A program made the position numbers and the translations under genes. The notes under the pieces are model-generated. The model saw only the letters and a list, made by a program, of their open reading frames with translations. It had not been told where the DNA came from and searched no databases. Positions 20,890 through 32,263 of a DNA stretch of 62,000 bases are shown here, piece after piece. The stretch is from Zygnema cylindricum (taxonomy: Eukaryota; Streptophyta; Zygnematophyceae; Zygnematales; Zygnemataceae): contig JBBHKE010003572.1 of assembly GCA_037447655.1 (NCBI GenBank), forward strand, positions 1 through 62,000. Direction: 5' to 3'. Position 1 is the stretch's first letter. Each line of letters opens with the position of its first letter.

Positions 20890-22100
20890 TCTCTCATTTT
20901 TCATACCAAGGGTCAAAATTATCTGTCTTATCTAAACTACTTTCTTTCCCTTTATCCATAGTCACATCTCGACTAATATGAACTTTCTGCAAAACTGAGT
21001 CATATATTCTGTAAGCTTTTCTATTTATGTCATAACCTACAAAGACAACAGTCCAACTCTTCTTGTCAAATTTCTTTCTATTCTGTGTTGGGATGTGAAC
21101 AAAGGTTTTACTTCCAAAAACTCTAAAATGTTTAACATTTGGTCTAAAGCTTGACCAAGCTTCTTCAGATGTAATATCTTTCAGAGAAGTACTAGGAGAA
21201 TGATTTTTCAAATAAACAGCAGTAAGGATAGCTTCAACCCATAGGTTTTGATTAAGTTTTGCACTATATACTAAACAACGTGCAATTTCAACCAAAATTC
21301 AGTTCACTCTTTCTGATATTCCATTTTGCTGCGCACTATAAGCTACTGTGAATTCTTGCTGTATCCCCCAAGTTTTGCAGTTTTCCTTAAAAGCATTGGA
21401 GGTATATCCCCCCCATTATCCGACCTAAAAATCTGGATCCGCTCTCTTGCTTGATTTTCTACCATGGATTTGAACTCTCTGAATTTCTCAAGGGCTTCTC
21501 CTTTGGATTTCATAAAATACACCAATACTTTCTAGTGCACTCATCCGTAAACGTGATGAAAGATCTAGAACCTCTAGGACTTAAGGGGTGAGGACCGCTC
21601 AAGTCAGAATGAATAAGCTATAACTTCCTTCTATTTTTGAGTTCATCATCTTTTTGAAAATGAAGCCTTCTTTGCTTACCTTGAGCGCATTCTTCACACA
21701 CCTTAAGGTTGTCTTTAGCGTTGACGTCCTTAAGTCCTCTGACCATCTTCTTCTTTTCAATGAGTCGTTTGAGAATCTGCTCTCCCAGATGACCAAATCA
21801 TTGATGCCATAGCTCCAAAGTTTGTGCTTCTTTGTTGAAATTCATCTGTGCATCTTCATCATCCAAACGTAGAGTAAAAAGATTCCATTCCAGATATCCA
21901 AGAGCGATTAGCTTTCCCTCACTCCTAATTTCACAACGTTCGTTTTTCTTTTTCTCAAACTCGACTTTTAGTCCACTTCTCACAACAAGTATAAAGTTAT
22001 GCTTTAAACCTGGCAAGTATAAAACTTCATTTAGATGGCTTTAATGGCTACCAATATCACAATATAACTGTAACTTAACCTCGCTCGTTATACTGGTCTC
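20890..22100 (-). pseudogene. copia-2 integrase (broken)
   Basis: The pre-integrase region contains LWHQ...FGHLG (near 21780-21830). The core includes IFRSDNGGD (21343-21525 frame), then the ISERVN segment (near 21310-21330). The C-terminal part NVKHFRVFGSKTFVHIP and WTVVFVGYDINRKAYRIYD (20894-21295) is the open and best preserved piece. Several stops and frameshifts separate these pieces. Confidence 0.85.
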
Positions 22101-22129
22101 TAGAATCTTTTCATCTGCCAGTACAATCC

Positions 22130-23086
22130 GTCGAGGATTCTATAATGCTGTGAGAGAAGAAAAAATAGACTTATCATTACACATATGATGAGACGCTCCA
22201 GAGTCTATAATCCATTTGTTTTTTCGAGCATTAGACCGTGAGAGGAAAAATTTAGTCTCATCTTGAATGGTCATGGCAAAAGATGGTTTGTTTTGTCTGT
22301 TTTGGTCTTTACTACAACAAACTGAAGACTTATGACCTGGTTTTCCACAACTAAAACAATCAATCTTTTTCTTGAAGTTTTCCGTCTCTTTCCTTTTTAA
22401 TGTACATTCAGCAGTCTGATGATTGGTTTTTCCACATATAGCACAAGCAGTTACTAACTACGTTTTACTGACTGTTTGCCTTTGATATAAAGAGCTGTAT
22501 CTCATTCTTTTTCCTCCTTTCTTTAAATTTCAACTTCTTCTTGAATGAAATGCTGACATACTGCATCAAAATCTATAGTAGGTTGACTTTTCAAAGCCGT
22601 GATCATCATAGCATACTGTGATGGTAATGACCTAAACAGTGAGAGGGTCAAATCATCATCATTCAATTTTTTGCCGAGGCGGCTAGCTGTAATTTAAGCT
22701 CTTTAAGTCTATTTATATGAGTTTCCATAGTATATCCACTCTCCATACTAAAGTCTTGCAATTTGTTTTTCGATTACATTATGTTGGACGGATTAGTACG
22801 CTCATATACAGTCCTTAATTTGTCCCACATAGCCTTAGGTTTTTCTAGCTCAACTATGTGTAAAAGTTGACTGTCTTCCACTGCTAGAAAAATTTATGTC
22901 GCTGCCTCTTCTTCACTTCTATCATATCCTGAAGCCATTAACGCTTCAGTAATTTCAGTTCAGTGCCTGCTACAATACCCCGATAATTTTTATATTTTAG
23001 AATACGGGTCATCTTAGCTTTCTATAGTAAATAATTACTACCATTAAATTTGTGGATGTGTGTAATTTTACATAAAGCTCCGATAC
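22130..23086 (-). pseudogene. gag: copia-2 gag and protease (broken)
   Basis: On the minus strand the gag region downstream of the PBS is interrupted by many stops, but two adjacent CCHC zinc knuckles can be read at about 22320-22450: the second is CFSCGKPGHKSSVC; the first is CAICGKTNHQTAEC, adjoining TLKRKE. The protease motif WIIDSGASHHMC follows near 22180-22215. Two knuckles in gag set this element apart from the single-knuckle copia-1/E2 group. Confidence 0.8.
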
Positions 23087-23098
23087 CATGTTGAGATT
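23087..23098 (-). promoter_or_regulatory. Primer-binding site, tRNA-Met 3'-end type
   Basis: TGGTATCGGAGC on the minus strand directly abuts the 5' LTR. The usual plant initiator tRNA-Met PBS is TGGTATCAGAGC, so it matches at 11 of 12 positions. This is the conventional priming mode, in contrast with copia-1. Confidence 0.85.
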
Positions 23099-23636
23099 CT
23101 GAAGAAGTGGCCATAGGATCGACCAATTACAAGACAGGAAGCTAAGGAAAACAATCTCTATATGAGAAAGCAAGGCTTAAGTACTGAACAAGAAAGAAGA
23201 TAGATTATGCGACAGAATAAGCACTCAGTGCAAAATTAGCAGCAAGGAGAGAATCATTCACTGGATTGATTGATTTATAATGTCCACCATGAGTACATTT
23301 TATGTGTAGGTGACGTAGGTACTACGCTACTTGTTTATCAAGTAAAAGATCGAATTTCTAACTTGTGAACTACGTAAACAAAATCAACGATCGTAAATTA
23401 CTATGTGACATATACTCAAAATCAGCGACACATTCTACTTGCCGTACAGTAGACGTAAACAATTACGTTTCGCTTAACTTGACGTCTACGCAAAGTATGC
23501 TTGACGTCTACACAAATTTTGACGTCTACTCAACCGTACATGAACCTAACAGGACTTCAGTTGACTTCTCTCTCACGTCACTTTGACTAACTTTGACTTC
23601 TGGTCCTTAGCAGGAAATGGACACAGAATTTTAACA
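23099..23636 (-). repeat. copia-2 shared middle LTR
   Basis: 538 bp. It is the 5' LTR of the 19268-23636 element. It is also followed on its other side by a second copy of the internal 3' end, so it serves two units. Confidence 0.9.
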
Positions 23637-23886
23637 CCCCCTCTCTGGTTCATTTTCTGCATACTATCAATTTTCCTCACTAAATAGGACCAACTCCTGT
23701 GAGCTGATTCAAAATCAAATTTTAAACTTTTCTTTTCAATTTTTTCTCTTTAACTGATGGGTCTTCTTGTACACATGAAAAATCCAATCGGTAATGCTCC
23801 TCCTTGTGTCGAGGTCGCCGTCTCCATGACATCTCTCAAAGGCCTCTTCTCTCATTTTGGTTTCAAGTTTGATCTTCCAACACCTA
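23637..23886 (-). pseudogene. Second, truncated copy of the copia-2 3' internal region
   Basis: These 250 bp align with 19830-20079 throughout: polypurine tract, cattttctgcatactatcaat, ccaactc(c/t)tgtgag, gtcgaggtcg, then the RT fusion. The copy includes the same RT/RNase H fusion (DLDTRRS) and stops abruptly at the CTCTCCC tract. With the LTR at 23099 it forms LTR-internal-LTR-internal, the signature of tandem units sharing an LTR. Confidence 0.9.
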
Positions 23887-23887
23887 T

Positions 23888-24152
23888 CCTCTCTCCCCTC
23901 TCCCCTCTCCCTTCTCCCCTCTCCCTTCTCCCCTCTCCCTTCTCCCCTCTCCCCTCTCCCCTCTCCCCTAGATAGATAGGAGGCAACGAGGGAGGGAGAG
24001 AAACAAGGAGAGAGTGAGGAGAGAGTAAGTAGGCAGGTAAAATGCGGGAGGAGAGAGAAAAAAAGGGAGAAAGCGAGGGAGAGGTGAGGGGAAGGGTAAG
24101 TGAAAGGGGAATAGGGAGGGAGGGATGTAGGGAGGGAGGGTAAGAGGGAGGT
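23888..24152. repeat. (CTCTCCC)n pyrimidine block switching to GGGAGA purine block
   Basis: 23888-23968 is almost pure C/T with a ctctccc/cttctcc heptamer-like period. After tagatagatagg the next about 170 bp are almost pure G/A (gggagg, gagagag). The two halves are roughly inverse, giving strong potential for hairpin, triplex, i-motif and G-quadruplex structures. Confidence 0.9.
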
Positions 24153-24208
24153 TTTGTTACGTTGTTAAAATCGTTAAATTACAGTACTAATTTTTTTTTA
24201 CCTTAATA

Positions 24209-24640
24209 TAGGTCCGGTTTAATTAGTGTTAATGACCCTAATTTGGGTTCTTTTTAAATATTTTAGTGTATGAAATGTGCAAATCCATACTAAAAACTGC
24301 TTTTTTATTTTGGTACAAACGCACATAAAAGTTTCAAATAACGTCGTTGAGATCGGAAAAGTGAGTGTGGTTGACGCTAGAAAGAGCTTCCAAAATTTTT
24401 TCTTGGTAACAAAGAAGAGGGATATCACACGAACATGTTCTCACATGATTTTAAACGTCGATTATGTGAATACGGGATATAACGGCTTCAATATGGAAAC
24501 GTGTATCCAAATTAGTGTTAGATGGATAAATTACCGTCAATGTTTTGTTGGCAATAAGCCCTTGAACCTAAAATAGAGTTATTAACACTAATTGTTTCTT
24601 TACACTATTAATTTCTTAACACAATAAGCGATTCACAATG
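24209..24640. mobile_element. Probable diverged MITE of the TA-flanked family
   Basis: Inner inverted arms ttaattagtgttaatgaccctaattt (24220) and the reverse complement of aaatagagttattaacactaattg (to about 24592) match well. The right end continues to cacaataagcgattcacaatg followed by TA, identical in style to the right end of 8549-8749. The left terminus has decayed. The 99-codon frame inside (24277-24576) has no recognised motif. Confidence 0.6.
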
Positions 24641-24654
24641 TAGTGAGTAGAGCA

Positions 24655-24870
24655 ATTTCCTATTTCGGAAACCCTCAATCTTATACGGAGGCTCCGAATT
24701 CGGGTGAGTGGGAGACAAAGTGAAAGTCCGTTTGGGAAAAAAATTATAAAGTGGTGGTTGACAACCTTACTTTTGACGAGGTATAATTGACATCGGATAA
24801 GAATGTAATTGATGCAAAATGGGTGTTCATGACGAAAACAGGTACGTTTGGCAACCTTATCCAAGATCTA
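24655..24870 (+). pseudogene. Isolated copia RT fragment
   Basis: The plus-strand stretch reads NPQSYTEAPNSGEWE, VVVDNLTFDEV, then NVIDAKWVFMTKTGTFGN, with stops between. This is the start of a copia reverse transcriptase (the ...AKWVFxxK motif). It matches the beginning of the fragment at 47890-48180 (VVDNRTFEEV, NAKWVFITKT), so both derive from the same family. Confidence 0.8.
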
Positions 24871-25661
24871 ATTCGAACAACTTGAAATTTTTTAGATCAT
24901 TCACTTATGGTTATTAGTCTTATGTGTTCATTAGCGTTAATATTTTCTTGGCCCAAAATAGCGTTGATAACAGTATTTTTTTATTTGGACTGATAATTTT
25001 GTTACGCTAATGGCGATTATCTTTGTAGAATTGATTGGATTTCACTCACAGAAAAAGAAATCGGTCGCACTTCGGAAATTTTTGTTTCTTTAAATAAAGT
25101 GAGAATGTACAACTCAGGCATAGCCCCATACCAGTAACGTCCGTCGATTGTACGGATGACACGTAGCAGCACGTGTCTCCAAAAAAAGGAGGGACCGTCA
25201 CGTAGCATAACACATTCCGGTTGGAAAGTTCGCTCCAATAAATGGAAGCATTTTTTCTGTACGGCCGGATGCTAATGTCGGTTGCACTCAGATATTTTTT
25301 AGGGCTAATTATAGGAGGACTAGAAGGTACAGTACGCTGGCAATGCAGCACTAAGGACTGTGATGTACGGGCATGCTTTTGTTCACGTCCTACTGGTACA
25401 AAATTTACATCCTATGGGGCAAATTGTTACCGTACATTTGAACCCACGATTCGCCCATCATCACCTGCACAGCTGGAAAATTACAAACAGAAACTACAGT
25501 AGGCTACAGTAATCGGGCAGATAATCCGACAAGGAACCATTCCCCAAGCGATTAAATCTTGACCTTACGATCTTCGCAGGGCTCTCGGCGATGTCGCGTA
25601 AGCGGCATAAAATATTCGGGCAGTTGGACAATCTCCCTCTCTATCCTTTTATTCCACTCTA
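24871..25661. other. Unassigned stretch, with one Cys-rich open frame
   Basis: The 86-codon plus-strand frame at 25242-25502 contains GTVRWQCSTKDCDVRACF and later PSSPAQLENYKQ. It loosely resembles a FLYWCH-type zinc finger (WxC-x4-C-x-A...), a domain found in some host proteins and MULE transposases, but the expected His pair is not evident. I do not assign a function. 24905-25028 has weak MITE-like ends (cattagcgttaatatttt / ttacgctaatggcgatta). Confidence 0.25.
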
Positions 25662-25975
25662 TGCCTCATAATAGGAAGAGATAATAAAAACAATATATTA
25701 TTTGAAACAAATAAAGACAATCACGCATAACAGGATGCCACTCAAATAACCCCTTCTACTTTCAATTATACGAATACATAAACTTCAACACATAGAAAAA
25801 TTAATTAGTTCCTACTTTGACGCATATATTTAAGTGTACTGCCGCGTTAAAACCGCACGCGGACCCGAAACGACAATTCACATAAACTTGAAAGTCCGTA
25901 CAAGACCAAGAACAAAGTCGGCCGCGCATGAAACAAAGGCGCGTACGGATTCGTACCAGTGTACTCATCCTAACA
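25662..25975 (-). repeat. Element H 3' LTR (lower boundary uncertain)
   Basis: The upper end is firm: on the minus strand TGTTAGGATGAGTAC directly follows the polypurine tract gagagggggaa. The lower end is inferred only from comparison with the end of the D LTR and could lie further left. Confidence 0.55.
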
Positions 25976-26009
25976 TTCCCCCTCTCAATGGGAGAATCCG
26001 TACACACTA

Positions 26010-26258
26010 AAATAATCCTAGTCTAGGTCTACCTCTTATAAACACATCACCAATAGCACACTTAGTTAACATATCAGTTGCTTCTTCGACCGTAGGCACA
26101 AAGACAAACTCAATCTTCTTAGCCTCCACTAAGTCTTTAATAAAATGCCACTATAGAAGAATATGCTATGTTCTCTTATGAAATACATGATTTTTGACAA
26201 GAGCAATACTCGATATTCTATTTGAGTAACTGGTCATGCAATCAAGGCAAACCCCTAG
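26010..26258 (-). pseudogene. Element H RNase H, C-terminal part
   Basis: Minus-strand reading gives SSIALVKNHVFHKRT, then after two stops WHFIKDLVEAKKIEFVFVP and ATDMLTK...RGRPRLGLF, the usual end of a copia polyprotein. It continues the RNase H interrupted at 43282 on the other side of G. D (28931-29090) and I2 (52240-57595) share the same C-terminus. Confidence 0.88.
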
Positions 26259-27409
26259 TGTAATTCTATGGGCTCCATTCCCCACAAAATTTGCAGATCC
26301 ATAGAAGCTTATCTAACTAGTGTAGACTCCAAGTTGATACAAACCCAAATGAAAGACACCTTAATAGTCAAAAACCCAATACAGCTTCACCCCTGTGAAA
26401 TAAGACTTTCTATGTGCTCAGTTCCCCCACAAAATGTTAAGTTAGAATATGAGTATTAGGACACATTCCCCCACTCTGACTTTCCCTTAGAAATACACCC
26501 ACCCTAGCAGGCAAAAACTCTAACCGACTACACCCCTGTGTAGCCTCAACACCCTTGAGTTCAGAGCAAAAAGAATCACCGAAAATGATCAACTGAGTGA
26601 GTTGTGATTTCATGGCAAAGTTTGACGATTTACACAAGTGCACTCTTGAAGAGAGGCGGCTACCTACTATTTTTCTAAGTCCTAAACCCCACTCTAAACC
26701 CTCAACTACTGAAGTACGGCACCAATCAAAAGACTGTACGGTACATGAAAGTACAGGTGTCGGAGTTCTATCTTTACGGCATTTGTACGGCATGTCCATT
26801 CCGGTGACATCTATCACATCTGGACTTGTTCTCTTGGTCTCCATAGATTCCGTAAACCCGTATGATGTTGCCACGTGTCATCCGGAGTGGCGGCGTCCAA
26901 AAATCGCCAAAACTTCTTTTCCGCAATATCGGCTCATACCACGTTCGTTCGATGAAGACCGATTTCTAATATTATCCGTCAAACAAATGTATGGCACATT
27001 TGTTTCGTGCGGTACCCTAATTCGTACTAAAACTAAATGTGTCTATGTGATAACAATTTGTTTGTTCCGTTAAATGAATTAGCTTACGCGTACATCTTTA
27101 AATATCTATCGTACACTATATAATTTAGCAATGGTTCTAGACTTAAAGGATAAAGCTAATGGCTATGGGTGATTTGACAGACGGTAGGTACCAGGATCAA
27201 ATTATGGGTCCGTCAAATCCCTTTTTGGTAAATCTACCAATATGTACTCATGTCTCTCTAGAAGGCCTAGGTAGCCATGGCTCTAGCTGTCTATCCAGCC
27301 TTTAGTGACGGTAAGAAGTGTGTGAGGGCTTGGAGAAGGAAGTTAGAGGAAAACTGCCTCTAATCTTTTCTACCACACTCCAGACCTATAAATTACTTAA
27401 ATTTCAACA
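26259..27409 (-). repeat. Element G 3' LTR
   Basis: 1151 bp, TG...CA. It aligns with 42104-43281 along its length: cccacaaaatttgcagatcc, cacgtgtcatccggagtggcggcg, ggtaccaggatcaaat, ctctagaaggcctaggtagcc. The antisense 145- and 158-codon frames at 26437-27073 are shadows within the LTR. Confidence 0.92.
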
Positions 27410-27995
27410 CTCCCCTTATTTTCTAGTCTACTTTTATTTCAACTCATACATAATGACACAAAAAAACAACAAAAACAAACACCCTCATTTTTTTATTTTT
27501 CTTTTCTTTTCATAAAACTTTAAGAATATACCCTCGTATTTGAAACAATGTATTACATGAACCGAAATAATAATTGCATCACACATTTTATTTTGCATGC
27601 CTATTTTGATAAATCCGGTATTTTGGAGCAAGGATTTTATCCACCTCATCCTTTTTCATCCGAGCAAAATCAAAATTCCCACTTGCAGTTCAAACAGCCA
27701 GCCCCATCCCCAACCTGTAATACATACCCAAATGCAAACCCTTTTACAGACACACCTTTATAAATGGCATCACTCCCATTAGTGATGTCAAATCCATTAC
27801 CCCCCAAATTTATCCTTAAATCAAGAGTCCCCACTAAGTTCTTCATAAAATCTACATCTTCCGTACTCATATATTTACCCCATTTTGTGAACTTTCTTGA
27901 CTCTCACCCATGGAATTCTTTCCACTATCACTTTCTATTATGATTCCGAAAAAAATATTTCTCCTCCCCTAAACCTTTCATTAAATATTCATCTT
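27410..27995 (-). pseudogene. Element G RNase H scrap and polypurine tract
   Basis: The polypurine tract gaaaataaggggag abuts the 3' LTR on the minus strand. Further in, a frame (27670-27870) reads VGTLDLRINLGGNGFDI and GYVLQVGDGAGCLNC. It aligns with the RNase H of E2 (LWLHLGGNNIDITTSSDAS, VLYMGDGACC). About 200 bp of A/T-rich sequence near 27440-27520 looks like insertion or decay. Confidence 0.75.
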
Positions 27996-28331
27996 TGCAA
28001 TTCTGAGACCTCCATAGGTCCACAAAATGGGCAACTCACAAGAAGCCCCTAGGATAACACCGAGCCCTTTTTGTTTCAGCAAGAATAACTGCCACCCTGG
28101 CAAACAAAAATTCTGACTACCTTCACTCCTCCGAAGAGAAGACTCCCCTGAGTAAATAGCAAAAAGAATCTCTGAATTTGCTCACTTAAGCAGTAAGTTA
28201 TGAAGCGTCAAACTTGACCTTTTGTAAAGAAGCACTCTGGGAGAGAGGCGGCTACCTACCAATTTTTCTAAGTCCTAAATGCCTCTCTAAACCCTCTACT
28301 ACTAGAGTACGGCACCAATCAGAATACTGTG

Positions 28332-28900
28332 TGAAAGGATCGATAATAAATTCTGAGCTCACTAACAAACACTTATAGCAGCAGAAGCATTCAGAATATA
28401 AAACATTACATCAACATTGAAGAAACATTTCGGAAATTTCTCATATTAATAAAAATCCGAAATTACAAATTTGCTTCTCTATCTCTTCTATTACTCCATA
28501 TAATCCTCCAATTTCTCATTGATTAACACACAGTCATGGTGTCCCTTTAAATACAATACCAGCCATGGGGTGACACGTGTGAGCGTGCGCCGCCAAGAAG
28601 CCTCCAAAAATCTGCCACTTGTCCGCAGATTAGACTATAACACTCTAATTCTCACTAAGGACCGAAACATTGCAAAACGACAAGCTAAGACGAAAGTACT
28701 ACACAAAACTAGAGGTATTATTGTACTTAAATAAACGTACAAAGACATCTACGCGAAACTACAATTTTGTCGCGAAGCGAAACAAACAGTACTTTCGCAA
28801 AAATGAACGTAATAGTACTTAGACGATACATCTTTAATAAAGTACAGTACCGAATCGAATCGATTCTTTGCACGCACGATTCTTTCAATGAATCGTAACA
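28332..28900 (-). repeat. Element D 3' LTR
   Basis: 569 bp, co-linear with 33745-34312. Near the centre of both LTRs is ggggtgacacgtgtgagcgtg, and toward the U3 end acgtacaaagacatctacgcg. Confidence 0.95.
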
Positions 28901-28930
28901 TTCCCCCTCTTCATTGAAGAATCGTCGACA

Positions 28931-30500
28931 TCACAATAACCCTAATTTAGGTCTTCCTCTTAAAAGTACGTCAAACGACGCCGCCTTAGTAAGCATATCG
29001 GCAACTTCCTCAAGTGTCGAAACATACAAAAATTCCACTTCTTTAGCCGCAACCAAATCTCGTACAAAATGCCATTGAATCCGTATATGTTTAGTGCGCT
29101 TTTAAAATACGGGTTTTTCACAAGTGCTATCGAACTCATAATATCTGTAATAATTTGTAAGCATCCAATCGAAAATCCAAGTTCGCTTAACATTTCTTTT
29201 ATCCATATTGATGCCTTGCTTGCGTGGCACGCCGCCATATACTCGGCCTCCGTTGAACTTAATGCCACAGTTGGTTGGAGTCGTGAACTCTACGAGATCG
29301 CCGCTCCACCAAACACGAATGCGAATCCGGACGTTGATTTCTCCGAATCGAAATCTCCGCCCCAATCGGCGTCGCAATATCTGATGCATTCCAACAATTC
29401 AATTTTAGATTTGAATACAAGACCGATATCTATAGTTCCCGCCAAGTATCGAAATATACGCTTGACGGCTTCCCAATGCGATTTCTTAGGCTCTTGACAA
29501 TATCGACTTACAATTTAAACGGCGTCCGAAATATCGGGCCGCGTACCAACACTAAGGTACATTAAACTTCCAATCGCTTTACGGTACGGTACGTCTACCG
29601 TCGCTTCTTCCTCGAACTTTCGCAATTGACTTTTCGCGTCCATAGGCGTCGAAATTGGTTTTGCGTCAAGCATAGAAAACCGAGTTAATACCTCTTTACA
29701 ATATTGCGCTTGACTTAACTTTATATCCCCATTCTCATTACGAATCACTTCAATTCCCAAAATATATTTTACTTCGCCAAGATCTGTGACTTTGAAATGT
29801 TGTCGTAAGTACGCTTTCAATTCGCGTATACGTTCCAAACTATTTGACGTCATCAAGAAATCATCGACGTAAACCGAAAATATAATTTGATCTTTTCCTT
29901 GTCCTTTCACGTACACTCCAAAATCCGAAATCGTACGTGTGAAACCAAATTCTAAAAGAACTTTGTGTAGGCGTAGATACCAAGTGCGAGGCGCCTGCTT
30001 CAACCCGTAGAGCGATTTGCGAAGACGCCATACCGTGCCTTCCTGTGATGTCACGCCTTTGGGTACCTTCATATAAACCTCTTCTTCTAACTCTCCATTT
30101 AAAAACGCGGTCTCCACGTCCATTTGATGAACATGTTTCTTCTTTACAGCGGCAATCGCCATAATCATCCTTAGAGAGTCGAATTTCACAACGGGAGCAT
30201 ATGTCTCCGTGTAATCTACCCCCTCTCTTTTTTGAAATCCTTTGCATACAAGTTTGGCCTTATATTTTACTACTTCACCCGATGCACTAGTTTTAGTTTT
30301 GAAGACTCATTTCGCGTCAATCGCTTTCTTTCCTTCCGGTAATTTTACTTCCTCAAATGCCCGATTTTCCACAATTGACTTATACTCCTCCCATGCCGGC
30401 TTCCACTTCGTTTCCCAATCACACGAGTTTCTCGCCTCCGCCTATGATTGAGGATTGCTGGCGCACATTAATTGCTATTAAAGGAATTCCGTCTCCTTCG
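28931..30500 (-). pseudogene. Element D reverse transcriptase and RNase H (few breaks)
   Basis: The RT from 30500 downward has KYKAKLVCKGFQKREGVDYTE, then a clean 224-codon frame (29515-30189) with MDVETAFLNGELEEEVYM, KSLYGLKQAPRTW and catalytic YVDD (IFSVYVDDFLMTS). A stop follows ...TRPDISDAV. RNase H continues with YCDADWGGDFDSEKSTSG, LSSTEAEYMA, IWIKEMLSELG and ALVKNP, then a one-base frameshift (NPYFKS), and ends ADMLTKAA...RGRPKLGLL. Only a handful of lesions, so this was a functional copy not very long ago. Confidence 0.92.
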
Positions 30501-30547
30501 CATCGGAGACGAAATAATGGGAATTGGAATTCTCTCCACCAATTTTG

Positions 30548-31060
30548 TCATAGGAAAGCCGATTCGGTTTTTTTTCCTCGATTCTCTCGAGTAATCCGTC
30601 TAAGGACCGGAACTTGTTCCACAATCTTCTCCTCCTCGTCCACATTCGATTTTGAACTCGAAGATTTTTTACTTTCCATCGACATTTTGGAATTTTGGCT
30701 CACATTACTCCGAACATCAATGTCAATATCCAATTTCTCCGAACTCAATTTAACATTTGATTTTCCCTTCTTGATGTTAACAATGGATTCCGGTTCCTCA
30801 TCCGAATCTGAGTCCTCAATTTCTAGGAAATTGGCAACATCGTCTACCTCATAAAAATCAAGATTCTTCTTCAATTCCGCCGATTTTTCAATAACCGATT
30901 TTAAGTCTTCATGAAAATTAACATTTCGGGATTCTTCCACAATACGACAAACCGGATCAAATACACGATAAAGATTTCCTTTTGTGTTATAGCCCACGAA
31001 AATTCCGGGCCAACTTCTCGCCGCAAATTTCCCTTTCCTTTTCACTTGATCCACATACAC
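30548..31060 (-). pseudogene. Element D integrase C-terminus and acidic linker
   Basis: A 170-codon open stretch begins KRKGKFAARSWPGIFVGYNT (the copia integrase C-terminal W-GIFVGY motif). It is followed by a Ser/Glu/Lys-rich linker (DSDSDEEPESI, SSSSKSNVDEEEKIV) that connects integrase to RT. It overlaps the integrase core in another frame, so a frameshift lies near 31050. Confidence 0.85.
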
Positions 31061-31728
31061 CGTAGCACGACATCCCCAAATTCGGAGATGATGGAGAGCC
31101 GGTTTTCGCCCATAAGTAATTCGAATGGTGTTTTGTCACCAAAAACCGAAGTAAGTCTCCGATTACAAATATAATTGGCCGTGAGAATGGCATCTCCCCA
31201 TAATGAGATACTTTGACCGGCCGAATGCACCATCGCCCTCACCATTTCTTGTAAAGTCCTATTTTTCCTTTCGGCAACTCCATTCGATTCCGGAGAATAA
31301 GGTGAAGTGAATTGTTGGGTAATACCTTTCTCCTTACAATACCCCTCAAATGCGATAAATTCACCTCCATTATCCGAACGAATGGCTTTCAACTTCCGTT
31401 CGCATTGTCTTTCAGCAAATGCATGCCCCTCAATTAAAGTTTGAAGAGCATCCAATTTCCTCTTCAATAATCGAACCCACGAAAATTTCGAATAATCATC
31501 AACGATGACCATAACATATCGATTTCCTCCAAGGCTTTTCGGCTTAATTTGTCCACATAGATCAATGTGGACAAGCTCCAAAGGATGTTGAGCCCGAAAT
31601 TTCACATCCTTCGTTGGATGTGATTTCCGAATTTGTCGTCCTTGACTACATCCATCACACCCATTTACTTTTTCGCCGGTAGCAAGATCTAATCCTCTCA
31701 CACATGCCATTTTTATAATTTTCCTCAA
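31042..31728 (-). pseudogene. Element D integrase catalytic core
   Basis: A 228-codon open stretch containing GCDGCSQGRQ, first Asp in LVHIDLCG, second Asp in AIRSDNGGEF and Glu in SNGVAERKNRTLQE: a complete D,D,E set. The HHCC N-terminal part sits just upstream (31732-31920, LWHHRMCHTSE), separated by a stop. Confidence 0.92.
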
Positions 31729-31945
31729 ATTTCATTCGGATGTATGACACATCCGATGGTGCCATAACGTTAAATCTCCCTTTAATTCCGAGATTTGATT
31801 TAGGATACCCGTGGAAGTAGCATTCTTCCTCGGTCGCCTCCATAAAAGTTGGCTATGCATTGAATTGGTTACTTCGCCTTCGCCGATTAATTTGCCGTCG
31901 GCGCGATATATACGAATCACCTCTAGCGACTACACTCCCACCGGC

Positions 31946-32260
31946 TCACTGAATTTGATGTACACTTAATAGATTCAATGAACCATCCGGAATATATAGG
32001 ACGTTCAATAAACGTGCTTCCGATATCGTTTCATTTCCAAAACGGTCCCACGTAGGTAAATTCAATCGAACGGTACCTACGGTACCAACCGTAATAGTTT
32101 GTCCACTTGCGACCGTAATAACGTTTGGGACGGTAAGTGAACGCATGTCGTCAAACAATGTAGCGTCCGTACATACGTGGTGAGATGCTCTCGTGTCAAT
32201 AATCCATTCCTTTTTTTGTGCGTCATCGCGTGCGTCACTTAAAGAATCAATAGTGAGGTG
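31946..32260 (-). pseudogene. Element D protease
   Basis: Reads EWIIDTRASHHVCTDATLF then a 70-codon frame with TVPNVITVASGQTI and LLNVLYIPDGSLNLLSVHQ. The expected DTG/DSG active site reads D-T-R, a glycine-to-arginine change that would abolish protease activity. Confidence 0.85.
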
Positions 32261-32263
32261 AAG

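Larger units (their letters stand above)
19268..23636 (-). mobile_element. copia-2: Ty1/copia element with deleted RT core
   Basis: Minus-strand element with LTRs 19268-19829 (3') and 23099-23636 (5'), both starting TGTTGAGATTC and ending ttctaaca/ttttaaca in plus-strand reading. The PBS TGGTATCGGAGC (23087-23098, minus) immediately abuts the 5' LTR and is complementary to the 3' end of initiator tRNA-Met with one change. The polypurine tract ccgaaagggggtg abuts the 3' LTR at 19830. The order gag, protease, integrase, RT is intact, but RT is fused to a scrap of RNase H after loss of the catalytic block. Numerous stops; inactive. Confidence 0.93.

Noticed and set aside
24905-25028. A further MITE copy
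   Set aside because: Only about 10 bases of each end resemble the family and the interior is too short to judge.
26437-27073. 145- and 158-codon frames on opposite strands
   Set aside because: Both lie wholly within the G 3' LTR. The corresponding 5' LTR (42431-42869) has the same frames broken differently, so they are chance frames.
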